A stretch of 64,000 bases of DNA. Origin: Buttiauxella selenatireducens (GTDB taxonomy: Bacteria > Pseudomonadota > Gammaproteobacteria > Enterobacterales > Enterobacteriaceae). Under the pieces are notes generated by a model, which saw nothing but the letters and a program-made list of their open reading frames with translations, was not told where the DNA came from and did not search any database. Location: positions 2,542,001 to 2,606,000 of the forward strand of contig NZ_CP133838.1 of assembly GCF_031432975.1 (NCBI RefSeq). The letters run 5' to 3'. Each line of letters starts with the position of its first letter. Within the stretch, counting starts at the first letter, position 1. Made by a program: the position numbers and the translations under genes. This document shows, one piece after another, positions 37,599 through 48,017 of this stretch.

Positions 37599-38923
37599 TT
37601 ACAGGCTATCCATTCTTGCCCACAGCTTTTGCGCACTATTACGTGCTTCGCGATAAAGGTTCTCCACGCTTTGCGGGAAGGCTTTATCTTCGTACACCAT
37701 TTTCCCCTCCACCATCACGCTATCCACGTGGCTGCTGTTGAGCGCAAAGGCAAAATGCCCGGCGAGGTTTTCAGCCTGTAGCGGCGTTGGCGAGGTGTAA
37801 TCCAGGATCGTGAGATCAGCCTTATAACCCGCAGCCAGCTTCCCGAAACGAGCCCCGAAATTCTCTTCGAGGATGGAATTCCCCTGCTGCAACATGGCAA
37901 GGAAGCTATCAGGCCACAGCGGTCCTCCGGCATCGCGATGTTTAAAGTACGCAAATTTCAGCTCTTCAAACATATCGGCACCAATACCATCTGTGCCTAA
38001 TGCCACACGCTGCAACGCGGTGAGTTGCCGGTTGTACCCAACATGGTTGTTCATATTCGAACGCGCATTATGGGCAAGCGTCGCACCGCGCTGATTCAGC
38101 AAATTGATTTCGGTATCGCTGAGATAAAGGCCGTGGGCGATAAGCGTTTTCTTGCCGATTAAACCGGCTTCATCCAGGCGCACGATGGGGTCGCAGCCGT
38201 ACTTATCATGGGAGTGAGAAACATCGTAGCTGTCTTCCGCCACGTGAATGTGCAGCCCCCGTCCGGTTTGATCTATTGCCTCTTTCAGCATCTGCATGCC
38301 CGCATCCGGCAGCGTAAAGGGCGCATGTGCGCCGATATGTGCCTCGACAAGGTACGAGCCAGAAGATGCCACTTTCTGCTGGTCGATAAGCTGTGCAAAG
38401 GCAATGTTCTCTTCCACGCCTTTTTCCAACTCAGCCAGCCCGCCATTGCGATCGGTGGTTTCATAGCAGGTCATGCCACGCAATCCCGCCTCAACAAACC
38501 CTTTACGCAGGATGCTTAAAGATCCCTGGATTGCGCACGGTGAAGCATGGTGGTCGATAACAGCACTGCAGCCGTGGCGAATGGCTTCCAGCGAGCAGAT
38601 TACGCCGCTGTAATAGAGAGATTCCTCATCCAATGCGCGGTCCAGCCGCCACCAGAGGTTTTTTAACGTTGAGATAAAGTCCGGGCATGGCGCAATAGAC
38701 GCCATAATTCCGCGAGCTAGCCCCGAGTAAAAGTGATTGTGTGCGCAAACCAGGCCAGGCATCACGATGCGCCCGTGCATATCTTTACACTTAGCTGCCG
38801 GATAACGAGCCGATAAGTTATTGCCCACATCAACAATCAGGCTACCTTCAACAGCAATATCAACACCTTCAAGCACACTTGCCGGGCAAACTGCACTGCC
38901 GTGGCATTCTTTAGAATTAACAT
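37599..38923 (-). CDS. ssnA: Amidohydrolase SsnA, frameshifted near the N-terminus
   Basis: About 441 residues if the shift is bridged, as in E. coli SsnA (442). A metal-dependent amidohydrolase: VCAHNHFYSG (HxH), HVAED, HGL and GTDGIG metal ligands, most like guanine/chlorohydrolase-type enzymes. ATG 38923 has a strong GGAGGAA site and encodes MLILKNATAVQF, just like E. coli, but that frame stops after 28 codons. The family sequence resumes at PASVLEGVDIA one frame away (-1), so one base seems missing near 38886-38890 (TTTG). As given, no full product results, unless this is a sequence error. Second gene after ygfK. Confidence 0.85.
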
Positions 38924-38925
38924 CG

Positions 38926-41900
38926 TTATTCCTCCACGCTACCCAGCAGATAGCTGTGATGCTGTTTGATGTGGGTGATAATGGCGCTGACTTCTGCAAG
39001 TTCCGCAGGGATATCGCTTAATGAGCCATCGGCCTCAACAGACAGATTCCAGATCTCCTGCTGGTGGCGAACCAGGCATTCGTTGCTGCGCCACAGGAAG
39101 CCGGAGTTAGTGCTGTTAATGAAGTCGTTCTCCAGGCTGAAGATGGTGAATTTGTCTTTGTAAGGTTTGCCCTGCCACGGGCAGAACTGTGCGCAGTTGC
39201 CACATTCGTTGCAGTAAGCATCCAGATGCAGTGTCTGGAAACGATCTTTAAAGCCGGGGATGGAAATGGAAACGTTGGCGCGATTAGGACAAACATCGAC
39301 GCATTTGGCGCAAACATAGTTGCACTCCAGACAACGCTGCGCTTCTTGTTGCGCAAAGGCATCACCCGCGTCAGCTTCAATCTGTTTAACGGCGACCCGC
39401 CCTTTACGTGCATAAGTGGCAACAGGATCGTTATTCAGCCAGCGTTTATCGCCTTTATCACTACGGATATTCTCTTGTGCCAGAATGGCATCCGTCGCTT
39501 TGCGCGCCCCGGCAATCGCGGAGACGATAGACAACGGTCCACTTTGCACATCACCAATCAGGAAGACTCCAGGTGCCGTGGTTTCCAGCGTTTGCGAATT
39601 AAGACGCGGATAACCTTTATCATCCAAAGGCACGCCCATGCGAGAAAGCAGCGTGTAGTTCGGGCTTTCGCCGATGGCGGAGATCAGCGTATCCACGGCC
39701 AGGGTTTCGGTTTGATCTGTGGTAATTGGTTTACGACGGCCCTTTTCGTCTGGTTCACCCAGTTGCATCACTCTGACTTGCAATTGGCCATTTTCAAGGC
39801 GTTCCGGATTGGCGAGGAAACGGAACTGCACGCCATCCTCTACGGCCTCTTCCACCTCTTCAGGCCATGCCGGCATTTCATTTTTGCTGCGACGATAAAC
39901 AATGGTGGCGCTTTCCACACCAGGAATACGCAAAGCGGCCCTTGCGCAGTCCATCGCCGTATTCCCGGCCCCGACAACCGCCACATGACGACCTACGTTC
40001 AGTGCTTTGCCCTGGTTAAAAGCACGCAGGAAATCGAATGATTTATAAATATGACGGCTATCACCCTCCAGAGGGATGCCATTGTTACTCTCCGCACCAA
40101 TCCCGATGCAAACGTAGTGGAAACCCTTCGCCTTGAGTTTTTCAACCGTCAGATTTGGCTCACAGTTAAAGACAAACTCCACGCCATGGGCGGCAACAAA
40201 ATCGATATCGTGGCGGATTTTCTCTTCCGGGATACGGAACTGTGGAACAATGTTTTTCACCACGCCGCCGGCATTGGCCTCACGCTCGAAAAGTGTCACC
40301 TTATGGCCGGCACGGGCGAGGAAATAACCCGCAGCAAGCCCGGCAGGACCAGCACCCATCACCGCAACAGGGTGTTTTTCACCGGAACCGGCAGGTTTAT
40401 GCCAGCGACTACGGTATTCAGCCGATCCTTTAGCCACCACCAGATCTTTAATGGCGCGAATGTTCAGCGAGTTTTCGTAATCAAGACGCGTGCAGTTGTA
40501 CTGGCACTGGTGGTCGCAGATATGGCCGGTAATGGCGGGCAGCGCATTGCGTTGATAAATCAGTTCAAGTGCATCTGCGTAGCGACCTTCACCCGCAAGG
40601 CTTAGATATTCCGGGATGTCCTGGTGAATAGCACAGGCGGTCACGCAAGGCGCGACGTAACAATCGGTTAAAGGAAGCGGCCCGCCCGCATTAATCTGCT
40701 CCTTACTCTTCCACTCTTTCTGCGTCCATTTTTGTGTTAATGCATCTGCGGCAAGCTTTTCGAGCTTTGCCACATCAACGGAGTGTCGTTCCCAGCCGTC
40801 TCCTGTAGCCAGAATTTCCGCACATTTCGCCAGACGCAGATAGCCGCCCGGTTTGAGCAGATCCGTCGCCATCGTGATGGGATGAATACCCGTGGCAAAG
40901 ATATCGGCAATATTAAACTGGCTGGCGCCGCCAGAATAAGAGATAGGCAACAGCCCCTGGAAAGCGTTAGAGAGCAACGCAGCCACGTTGATTGATAAAG
41001 GGTACAAGGCGCGGCCAGACATATACATCTCTTCACCTGGCAGGTGGCCTTTATGGTTGATAGTACCCAGTGTGTTAGTGAGTTTAACGCCAAATTCGCG
41101 CCCCACCGTTTTCCCTTGCGCCATCAAACGCTGTAGCATTTCCAGCGCCTGATCGATCTTAAGATCGTGGGCGAAAGACTCTTCCTTCAGACCGATATAA
41201 TCAAACCCACAGCCGTCCAGAATTTCGCGTACGCGTGAATAGCCCAATAGCGTTGGGTTAAGTTTCACGAAGGTATGTAATTTTTTTTCGTTCAGCATAT
41301 AGCTGCATATCGATTCTATTTCGTCCGGCGGGCAGCCGTGCATCGTAGAAAGCGTGACGCCTTTTACCATCGTGGCAGGAATTCGTTCAGGCAATTTCGT
41401 TAATTCTTCACGCCGCGCTTCCAGGCCCATCAGCGAAATAAAGGCATCGCTTGAGAGCAAATTTTTTAACTGCTGACGATAAGATGCAAATTTCGCGTTA
41501 TTTGAGGCATCAATCATTTCGTCGATAAATTTTTGCATCGCAGGCTGCTTAATACCGTCAAGGTTATAGCCTACGCTCATGTTAAATATAAATGAGCGCC
41601 CGCTTATTCCATGACGAGGGGAAAATATTTCTTCAAGCAGCCACAGCGCAAACCACGCCTTGGCATATTCGTCCCAGGCTTTTAGCAGCGTGAACTCCGT
41701 CGACCACTCCGTATTAAAGGCTTCGTCTTCTGCATCGATGCAGGGTTTTTCCAGCTCCAGCCTGTCCAGAATTTGCACGGTTTTCAATTCGATAAAACTG
41801 CCGCCTGTAAGCCAGGAGGTGATGATATTCTGGGCAAGTTGGGTATGCGGCCCGGCTGCGGGGCCGACCGGGGTGTCACAGGTTTCACCAAAAATAGTGA

Positions 41901-42030
41901 GCTGTTTACGGGGATCGCGTGGATAAAACTCGCTTTCCGGGATGCCAAAAATAGAGCGATTCGCTTCATATTCGGCGAACATACGCTGTAGCAGTTCGCT
42001 AAAGGGAATCGGACGCATAATATCACTCAT
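38926..42030 (-). CDS. ygfK: YgfK, putative NADPH:Fe-S oxidoreductase
   Basis: 1,034 residues (E. coli 1,032). N-terminal dihydroorotate-dehydrogenase-like barrel (VGPAAGPHTQLAQNI, TLSTMHGCPPDEIE); middle GltD-like module with a Cys-rich linker (CVTACAIHQDIPEYL), FAD site VMGAGPAGLAAGYFLARAGH and NADPH site VVGAGNTAMDCARAAL; C-terminal two-cluster ferredoxin domain with CVDVCPNRA and CNECGNCAQFCPW. Named a putative selenate reductase subunit, it probably moves electrons to or from purine ring reduction/oxidation. ATG 42030 has AAGGAG at proper spacing; ATG 42036 is too close. A sigma-54 promoter lies 60-75 bp upstream. First gene of ygfK-ssnA-permease. Confidence 0.92.
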   Translation of the reverse strand: MSDIMRPIPFSELLQRMFAEYEANRSIFGIPESEFYPRDPRKQLTIFGETCDTPVGPAAGPHTQLAQNIITSWLTGGSFIELKTVQILDRLELEKPCIDAEDEAFNTEWSTEFTLLKAWDEYAKAWFALWLLEEIFSPRHGISGRSFIFNMSVGYNLDGIKQPAMQKFIDEMIDASNNAKFASYRQQLKNLLSSDAFISLMGLEARREELTKLPERIPATMVKGVTLSTMHGCPPDEIESICSYMLNEKKLHTFVKLNPTLLGYSRVREILDGCGFDYIGLKEESFAHDLKIDQALEMLQRLMAQGKTVGREFGVKLTNTLGTINHKGHLPGEEMYMSGRALYPLSINVAALLSNAFQGLLPISYSGGASQFNIADIFATGIHPITMATDLLKPGGYLRLAKCAEILATGDGWERHSVDVAKLEKLAADALTQKWTQKEWKSKEQINAGGPLPLTDCYVAPCVTACAIHQDIPEYLSLAGEGRYADALELIYQRNALPAITGHICDHQCQYNCTRLDYENSLNIRAIKDLVVAKGSAEYRSRWHKPAGSGEKHPVAVMGAGPAGLAAGYFLARAGHKVTLFEREANAGGVVKNIVPQFRIPEEKIRHDIDFVAAHGVEFVFNCEPNLTVEKLKAKGFHYVCIGIGAESNNGIPLEGDSRHIYKSFDFLRAFNQGKALNVGRHVAVVGAGNTAMDCARAALRIPGVESATIVYRRSKNEMPAWPEEVEEAVEDGVQFRFLANPERLENGQLQVRVMQLGEPDEKGRRKPITTDQTETLAVDTLISAIGESPNYTLLSRMGVPLDDKGYPRLNSQTLETTAPGVFLIGDVQSGPLSIVSAIAGARKATDAILAQENIRSDKGDKRWLNNDPVATYARKGRVAVKQIEADAGDAFAQQEAQRCLECNYVCAKCVDVCPNRANVSISIPGFKDRFQTLHLDAYCNECGNCAQFCPWQGKPYKDKFTIFSLENDFINSTNSGFLWRSNECLVRHQQEIWNLSVEADGSLSDIPAELAEVSAIITHIKQHHSYLLGSVEE

Positions 42031-42090
42031 AGTCATTGCTCCTTAATAATGTGGCCTTTCGCCTTACGGGCATTTTTTTACAACAGCAGA

Positions 42091-42106
42091 AGCAACAACC
42101 GCGCCA
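42091..42106 (-). promoter_or_regulatory. Sigma-54 promoter of ygfK
   Basis: On the minus strand TGGCGC-GGTTG-TTGCT: -24 GG and -12 GC with exact N5 spacing, about 62 bp before the ygfK ATG. One mismatch to TGGCAC-N5-TTGC. Confidence 0.78.
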
Positions 42107-42132
42107 CTGCGCAGCATCTTTGCTGCGCAGTG
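42105..42132. repeat. 12-bp perfect hairpin abutting the -24 element
   Basis: CACTGCGCAGCA (42105-42116), TCTT loop, TGCTGCGCAGTG (42121-42132). It overlaps the upstream edge of the ygfK -24 box by 2 bp. GC-rich stem, no T-tract. An activator or repressor site, or a barrier between divergent promoters, are options. The rest of this gap (42133-42287) has one 15-bp palindrome, TTAATTT-C-AAATTAA at 42210-42224. Confidence 0.5.
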
Positions 42133-42287
42133 CAGAATATGTGAAGGGGATCGCATGACTGGGTGGATATGGCATAAATTCAAATGCCACTTTGATATTT
42201 ATCGAACGTTTAATTTCAAATTAAGAAATGTTTTATCGTAATGAGACGTTTAGAGAGTCATCGCGCTGAAATAACGCTATTTATTGC

Positions 42288-42304
42288 AGGGCATAGTTAT
42301 TGCA
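42288..42304 (+). promoter_or_regulatory. Sigma-54 promoter of the XdhC-family gene
   Basis: GGGCAT-AGTTA-TTGCA (42289-42304), two mismatches to TGGCAC-N5-TTGC, with GG and GC at the right spacing, about 38 bp before the ATG. Confidence 0.65.
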
Positions 42305-42341
42305 TGAATGAAAGCAAATGGTTTCTGAAACGGGAGTCGTC

Positions 42342-43178
42342 ATGAGTATTTTTCAGCAGGCATGCCTTTGTGAAAACGAAAACCGCAGTTTTGCGCTGAT
42401 CCACATTATTGAGTCCAGAGGCTCCACGCCACGCCATTCGGCAAGCATGTTGGTCACCGAAACGGGGGAAACCATCGGTACCATTGGCGGCGGCATGATG
42501 GAACGCTTGGTGCTGGATAGAACGCGGCAGGCGCTGGCCGACGAGTGTTCCTGCGTTTTTCAAGGCAGAATGGCGCGACAGGGCGAGCACGCCGTAGGTT
42601 CTGACTGCGGTGGCGCGATGACAGTCCATATCGCGGTTTATCCCAGGCGACCGTCGTTGATACTTGTTGGCGGGGGCCACGTTAACCGCGCGATAGCTCA
42701 GGCAGCAGTCCCTTTGAATTTTGATGTCCATGTGCTCGATACCTGGCAGGAAAGCCTTGATCACCCTGACATGCCAGCAACCTGTCATCGCATCTATGGA
42801 AATTCGTTTACCACTTTGATATCTGACCTGCCTCTGGATGATAAAAGCCTGGTGATTATCGCCACCAATCACCAGGACAAAGAATCCCTCGACGCATTAT
42901 TACCGCGCCCTGCCCGTTTTCTTGGCCTGCTGGCCAGCAGCCGCAAAGTGCATCACTTTAAACAACAATTACAGCAGGAAGGTGTGGCGCAGGAGCAGAT
43001 CGCGCGTTTGCGTTCGCCTGTGGGGTTAGATATTGGCGCCGAAACGCCACAAGAAATTGCGATCAGTGTGCTCGCAGAATTGTTGCTGGACATAAAAGGA
43101 GCTAAAAAGGTGGCGTCCGGCAAGCCTGAGGCTATTCATGCTGATGAGCTAAAAATGGCGACCCGCGTCGCCATGTAA
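42342..43178 (+). CDS. XdhC/CoxI-family molybdoenzyme maturation factor
   Basis: 278 residues. N-terminal XdhC/CoxI domain (HIIESRGSTPRH, ETIGTIGGGMMERLV) and C-terminal Rossmann domain (LILVGGGHVNRAIAQA, then FLGLLASSRKV). In Rhodobacter, XdhC binds molybdenum cofactor and inserts the sulfurated form into xanthine dehydrogenase. Not to be confused with E. coli xdhC, the 2Fe-2S subunit. ATG 42342 has a GGGAG site. It stands where E. coli has yqeB/yqeC, which are not seen here. Divergent from ygfK, and converges with yqeA. Confidence 0.85.
   Translation: MSIFQQACLCENENRSFALIHIIESRGSTPRHSASMLVTETGETIGTIGGGMMERLVLDRTRQALADECSCVFQGRMARQGEHAVGSDCGGAMTVHIAVYPRRPSLILVGGGHVNRAIAQAAVPLNFDVHVLDTWQESLDHPDMPATCHRIYGNSFTTLISDLPLDDKSLVIIATNHQDKESLDALLPRPARFLGLLASSRKVHHFKQQLQQEGVAQEQIARLRSPVGLDIGAETPQEIAISVLAELLLDIKGAKKVASGKPEAIHADELKMATRVAM
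42908..42915 (-). other. KOPS octamer
   Basis: CCCTGCCC on the + strand, pointing left to dif. Confidence 0.4.
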
Positions 43179-43183
43179 TCAAT

Positions 43184-44116
43184 CTACATATTGCGCAAGC
43201 GGGTGCCGGTCTTACCGGCAATCCCGTCGCTGGCTTTTTCAAGAAGCGTAATAAGCGTTTCACGCCCTGGAGCCGATGCGGAAAAGTGCATAGCGGCTTC
43301 CACTTTTGGCAACATGGACCCTTTCGCAAACTGATCCTGTTCGATATAACGTTTAGCGTCGTCAACGGTAATGTTGTCCAGCCACTTCTGGTCAGGGCGA
43401 TTAAAGTTAACGGCCACTTTTTCCACCGCTGTCAGAATGATCAGCATATCGGCATCAATCATTTCAGCCAGAACCGCACTTGCCCAGTCTTTATCAATCA
43501 CCGCGCTGGCACCCTTTAAATGGTTGCCCTGGCTGACAACCGGAATACCACCACCGCCGACGGTAATCGCCACGTGACCGGCATCCAGAAGTGCTTTCAC
43601 CGAATCTTTCTCGATAATATCCTTCGGTTTCGGAGAGGCCACAACGCGCCGCCATCCGCGACCAGAATCTTCGCGAACGTCCACGCCCTGCACCATCAGT
43701 TTCTCGGCTTCACTTTTGCTGAGGAATGAGCCAATGGGTTTGCTCGGTTCAATAAAGGCCGGGTCATGTTTATCTACCAGCACCTGAGTTATCAGCGTGG
43801 TCACCGGTTTGTTGATACCTCTGTTCAGCAACTCTTCACGTAACGCATTTTGCAGATCGTAGCCGATGTACCCCTGGCTGAGTGCCACGCACACTGACAT
43901 GGGTAATGTCTGGCTTCCATGCTGAAAAGCCGCCGCTTCAAAAGCCTGATGAATCATACCTACCTGTGGGCCGTTCCCGTGAGTAATGACCAGTTCATGC
44001 CCCTGGGCAATCAAATCGACAATCGCCTTTGCGGTAATTTTGACGGCGTGCATCTGCTGCTGAAGATCCTCACCGAGGGCATTGCCACCCAGCGCCAGCA
44101 CAATTCTCTTTTTCAT
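43184..44116 (-). CDS. yqeA: Carbamate kinase family protein YqeA
   Basis: 310 residues, the length of E. coli YqeA. Amino-acid-kinase fold: RIVLALGGNALGE at the N-terminus, THGNGPQVG, and the GGGGIPVV nucleotide region. Carbamate kinases make ATP and carbamate (NH3 + CO2) from carbamoyl phosphate and ADP, a logical last step after carbamoyltransferase YgeW. ATG overlaps the hyuA stop (ATGA). Last gene of ygeW-ygeX-ygeY-hyuA-yqeA. Confidence 0.94.
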   Translation of the reverse strand: MKKRIVLALGGNALGEDLQQQMHAVKITAKAIVDLIAQGHELVITHGNGPQVGMIHQAFEAAAFQHGSQTLPMSVCVALSQGYIGYDLQNALREELLNRGINKPVTTLITQVLVDKHDPAFIEPSKPIGSFLSKSEAEKLMVQGVDVREDSGRGWRRVVASPKPKDIIEKDSVKALLDAGHVAITVGGGGIPVVSQGNHLKGASAVIDKDWASAVLAEMIDADMLIILTAVEKVAVNFNRPDQKWLDNITVDDAKRYIEQDQFAKGSMLPKVEAAMHFSASAPGRETLITLLEKASDGIAGKTGTRLRNM

Positions 44117-45504
44117 TTTAAATTCCTTGTGGTAAATGGCTTACGATGTAAAAAACGTCCATGCCCCGCATAACCTGTGAACACGCCGTCGCGCCACACT
44201 ACCTCACCGCGTGACAGTGTCACGACAGGAATGCCGCGCAATGCCATTCCTTCATAGGGTGAGTAATCCACGTTGTCGTGCAGGGATTCATGGCGAACGA
44301 TGCCGGTCCTGTTCGGGTCAAACAACACGATGTCCGCGTCGGCGCCCTCCTGAAGTGAGCCTTTTTGCGGCCACAGGCCAAATAATTTGGCAGGGGTGCT
44401 GCTACAGAGTTCGACAAAACGAGACGGGGTAATCCGACCCGTGGCAACACCCTCGGTAAACATCAGCGACATACGGTTTTCAACGCCGGGCAAACCGTTT
44501 GGACAGCGAGTGAAATCACCGTTGGAAAGCGCAACACGCTGGGAATATGGGAAGGTGCAATGGTCGGTGGCGACAGTGTCGATGGCTCCATCGCAAATCC
44601 CCTCCCAAAGCTGTTCCTGCTGGGCTTTATCACGCAGCGGTGGGCTGAGAATAAACTTCAGAGCATCCGGCTGGCGGTATTCATCTTCGTCCAGCAGGAG
44701 ATATTGTGGGCAGGTTTCAACCCAAACAGGCTGCCCTTTATGGCGAGCAGCACGCAATACATCCAGCCCTGCGCCATTTGACAGATGGACAATATAAAGC
44801 GGCGCGTTTCCTGCCAGTTGCGCAAGATGAACGACTCGCGAAATGGCCTCCGTTTCGCAGGCAATGGGCCGACTACGGGCGTGCCAGATAGCTTGTGTTT
44901 TTCCTTCCTGCACAAATTGCTCAACACGGTAGCGAATGGCTGCATCATTTTCCGGATGAACGGTGACCAGCGCACCGACGCGCTTCAGTTCACTGAGCGC
45001 TTTTAAGATGGCGGTGTCGTCAAGTTTGTACTGGTAGGTGAGATAAATTTTAAAGCTGCTGATGCCTTCATCCACCACCATCGAGGCCATTTCACTGAGA
45101 ATATCCGCGTCGATATGCTGGATAACGCCATGAAAAGCATAATCAATGACGGCTTTTCCTGCCGCGTACTCGTGGTACTTTTCCAGTTGATGATGAAGGC
45201 TACAACCTTTGGGGCCAAAACCCATGTGATCGATAATGGTTGTGGTCCCACCGCAGGCGGCAGCGCGGGTGCCGGTAAAAAAATCATCGCAGCTGCGAGC
45301 AAGACCGACATCGATATTAAAATGGGTATGTGCGTCTATGCCACCGGGCATGACCAGGCAACCGGAGGCGTCGATGATCTCTGTGTCATCGTCAGGCGTA
45401 ATATGGCTTTCGCGCCTGGCTATCTTGCCATCTTCCAGCAGCAAATCCTGGCGATACTCGCCCCACTCATCTACAACGGTCCCGCCCTGGATTAAGCATT
45501 TCAT
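44113..45504 (-). CDS. hyuA: Dihydropyrimidinase-type hydantoinase HyuA
   Basis: 463 residues (E. coli HyuA 461). Cyclic amidohydrolase with MPGGIDAHTHF (metal HxH), the bridging carbamylated Lys in SSFKIYLTYQYK, and TDHCTFPYS (catalytic Asp). It opens five-membered cyclic diamides (hydantoins) in the cytosol. ATG 45504 gives MKCLIQGGTVV as in E. coli; the frame extends 16 codons upstream without support. A matS site lies in its 3' part. Operon member between ygeY and yqeA. Confidence 0.93.
   Translation of the reverse strand: MKCLIQGGTVVDEWGEYRQDLLLEDGKIARRESHITPDDDTEIIDASGCLVMPGGIDAHTHFNIDVGLARSCDDFFTGTRAAACGGTTTIIDHMGFGPKGCSLHHQLEKYHEYAAGKAVIDYAFHGVIQHIDADILSEMASMVVDEGISSFKIYLTYQYKLDDTAILKALSELKRVGALVTVHPENDAAIRYRVEQFVQEGKTQAIWHARSRPIACETEAISRVVHLAQLAGNAPLYIVHLSNGAGLDVLRAARHKGQPVWVETCPQYLLLDEDEYRQPDALKFILSPPLRDKAQQEQLWEGICDGAIDTVATDHCTFPYSQRVALSNGDFTRCPNGLPGVENRMSLMFTEGVATGRITPSRFVELCSSTPAKLFGLWPQKGSLQEGADADIVLFDPNRTGIVRHESLHDNVDYSPYEGMALRGIPVVTLSRGEVVWRDGVFTGYAGHGRFLHRKPFTTRNLK
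44211..44223. other. matS site (MatP binding) inside hyuA
   Basis: GTGACAGTGTCAC matches GTGACRNYGTCAC exactly; it lies within the hyuA coding sequence. Confidence 0.8.
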
Positions 45505-45571
45505 CTTTAACCCTGCCGTGTTGGATAAACATGAAGCGGGTGAGAAACCCACCCGCTATGGCACTTCTTGT

Positions 45572-46786
45572 TTAATGCTTACGCTCGGCCAGATACATCA
45601 GAGGAATCGCGGCGTACATGGCAGCACAAGTCACCAGGTGGGCTTTCCAGGTTTTTTCATTCGGGGCATGCGCTTCTGGCTCTTTGCCTGGACCGAAGCC
45701 AATAACCGGAATACCGTGGCGGCCCATAATAGAAACGCCATTCGTCGAGAAGGTCCATTTATCTACCACAGGATCTTTATTGAACAATCCCTGATAGGCC
45801 TGGCTGAGGGTTTTGACCGTAATATGGTCTTCTTCCACTTTCCAGGTTGGGAAATAGCATTCGGTAGGATAGACAAGGCCAGTCCATGCCGGGCGTTCGT
45901 AGTTGTACATGCTAACGGTGGCTTTCGCGGCCTTCACGGCGGGCAGAGCGCGGATCTCTTCTAACGCGTTTTCCCAGCTTTCGCCCCAGGTCAGGCGGCG
46001 GTCAATGGACACGGCGCAGCTGTCTGCAACGGCGCAACGGCTTGGCGAGGTGAAAAATATTTCTGAAACCGTGAGCGTACCTTTGCCGAGGAAGTCGTCG
46101 TATTTAAGGTGGTTATTCAGTTCCTGCAACTCGCCAAGAATCGGCCCCATTTTGAAGATAGCGTTGTCGCCACGCTCTGGTGCGGAACCATGGCAGCTCA
46201 CCCCGTGCACATCAACACGAATCTCCATGCGTCCGCGTTGCCCACGGTAAATCTGGCAGTCTGTCGGTTCGGTACTGACGACAAATTCCGGGCGAATTTT
46301 CGATTGTTCAATAATGTACTGCCAGCACAAACCGTCGCAGTCTTCCTCCTGAACGGTCCCGGTGACCAACAGGGTGTAGTCGCCTTCCAGCCCCAGATCT
46401 TTAATGATTTTCCCGGCGTAAACCATGGACGCCATTCCACCTTCCTGGTCAGACGAACCTCTACCGCCGATAATTTCGTCATCTTCCATCCCTTTGTACG
46501 GATCGAAGTCCCAGTTTTTGATATTGCCGATACCAACGGTGTCGATGTGCGCATCCATGGCAATCAAGTGTGGCCCATGGCCGATATAACCGAGAATATT
46601 GCCCATTGGGTCAATTTCAACTTTGTCGAAGCCCACCTTTTCCATTTCTTCTTTAATGCGGTGAACGACGCGTTTTTCATCACAACTTTCACTTGGGATA
46701 GCAATCATATCGCGCAAAAAACGGGTCATATCCGCTTTGTAATGTTCGGCTTTCGCGACGATGTCACTGAATGGAATTTTAGTCAT
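45572..46786 (-). CDS. ygeY: M20-family hydrolase YgeY
   Basis: 404 residues (E. coli 403). Zinc-dependent M20/ArgE-DapE fold: [13 protein letters not shown] (metal His and catalytic Asp), [22 protein letters not shown] (general base Glu), and a dimerisation domain with [10 protein letters not shown]. In other genomes this family co-occurs with selenium-dependent Mo hydroxylases. It likely deacylates or decarbamoylates an N-substituted amino acid made from purine or hydantoin. Start overlaps the ygeX end by 8 bp. Confidence 0.93.
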   Translation of the reverse strand: MTKIPFSDIVAKAEHYKADMTRFLRDMIAIPSESCDEKRVVHRIKEEMEKVGFDKVEIDPMGNILGYIGHGPHLIAMDAHIDTVGIGNIKNWDFDPYKGMEDDEIIGGRGSSDQEGGMASMVYAGKIIKDLGLEGDYTLLVTGTVQEEDCDGLCWQYIIEQSKIRPEFVVSTEPTDCQIYRGQRGRMEIRVDVHGVSCHGSAPERGDNAIFKMGPILGELQELNNHLKYDDFLGKGTLTVSEIFFTSPSRCAVADSCAVSIDRRLTWGESWENALEEIRALPAVKAAKATVSMYNYERPAWTGLVYPTECYFPTWKVEEDHITVKTLSQAYQGLFNKDPVVDKWTFSTNGVSIMGRHGIPVIGFGPGKEPEAHAPNEKTWKAHLVTCAAMYAAIPLMYLAERKH

Positions 46787-47993
46787 TTTGATGCTCCTGA
46801 TTGTTGCAACCTGAGATACTGTGTTTCCCTTCCCATACGACTTCCCGGTAATGCTGAACGTCGGTGTCTCCTTCGGTGCTTATCAGCAGAACGCGGGATT
46901 GATCATTGAGACCGAGTCGTTGCATGAGGCTATTTTTTTCTGGGTGGAACATCACCGCAGCCAGAACGCCCATAGTGACTGCGCCTGATTCTCCAGAGAT
47001 GATTGCAGCATCACCACGAAGCGGATTACCCAAAACGCGCATGCCCAGAGCGGCGACACGGTCGTCGCACGAGATGAACTGGTGCGAACAGTTACGCAGT
47101 AATGGCCACCCTAGTGGATTAGGCTCACCACAGGCCAGTCCCGCCATAATGGTGTTCATTTCGCCGGCTACCGCGGTTAGGGTTCCACTACATCCTGAAC
47201 GATAAATGCAATCGGCACGTTCGGGCTCTACGGTGACGCTATGCAGCGCTTGCGCGCCATACACATCAACCAGATAGCCTAATACCCCAGCCGCCATAGC
47301 CCCGACACCGGCCTGCAAAAAGACATGTGTGGGGGGCTGAGGCATTTGCTCTACCGCTTCGACGGCAAGCGTGGCGTAACCTTGCATGATCCAGGTTGGG
47401 ATCTGCGTGTAACCTTCCCATGCAGTGTCCTGCACGACTTCCCAGCCGTGTTCGGCAGCAGTACGCATAGTCAGACGTACCGTATCGTCATAGTTCATGT
47501 CAGTGACGATGCATTCAGCACCCAGGCGGGTGATGTGATCGACGCGTTCCTGGGAAGAGCCTTTAGGCATGTAAATCACAGCATGTTGGCCAAGCTCTTT
47601 TGCTGCCCAGGCCACCCCACGACCGTGGTTACCGTCAGTTGTGGTAGCAAAGGTCATTTTTTCTTGTTTGGCATTTCGGCACTTTTCGAAAGAAAAGTGT
47701 TGAATGTCGAGGTGGTATTTTTCGCAGTACAGGCGAGCGATGGCGTACGCTCCACCTAGCATTTTGAACGCGTTCAAACCGAAACGTTGGGACTCGTCTT
47801 TTACCCACACATTCGCTACGCCGAGCTGGTTGGCAAAGCCACTGAGCGAATGCAAGGGCGTGGGTTGATAACCAGGCAGTTGCTGATGAAAAGCCTTAGC
47901 CTGCAAGGCAGGCTCACGGGAAAACAGCGCCATGCTTTCGCCGTTAAACCGGGAATTATCAGCAATCTTCATCGGAATCGAAAACCGAGACAT
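46779..47993 (-). CDS. ygeX: 2,3-diaminopropionate ammonia-lyase
   Basis: 404 residues (E. coli YgeX 398). Fold-type II PLP enzyme; the Schiff-base Lys is K77 in [14 protein letters not shown], and the phosphate loop TTDGNHGRG and QAGVGAMA are intact. It converts 2,3-diaminopropionate to pyruvate and two ammonia. In this operon it may release nitrogen from a ring-opened purine fragment. C-terminal [11 protein letters not shown] as in E. coli, plus a short extension that overlaps ygeY. Confidence 0.94.
   Translation of the reverse strand: MSRFSIPMKIADNSRFNGESMALFSREPALQAKAFHQQLPGYQPTPLHSLSGFANQLGVANVWVKDESQRFGLNAFKMLGGAYAIARLYCEKYHLDIQHFSFEKCRNAKQEKMTFATTTDGNHGRGVAWAAKELGQHAVIYMPKGSSQERVDHITRLGAECIVTDMNYDDTVRLTMRTAAEHGWEVVQDTAWEGYTQIPTWIMQGYATLAVEAVEQMPQPPTHVFLQAGVGAMAAGVLGYLVDVYGAQALHSVTVEPERADCIYRSGCSGTLTAVAGEMNTIMAGLACGEPNPLGWPLLRNCSHQFISCDDRVAALGMRVLGNPLRGDAAIISGESGAVTMGVLAAVMFHPEKNSLMQRLGLNDQSRVLLISTEGDTDVQHYREVVWEGKHSISGCNNQEHQND
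46827..46834 (-). other. KOPS octamer
   Basis: CCCTTCCC on the + strand, pointing left to dif. Confidence 0.4.
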
Positions 47994-48017
47994 CTCGTGC
48001 TCCTTGTTATCGTCGCA

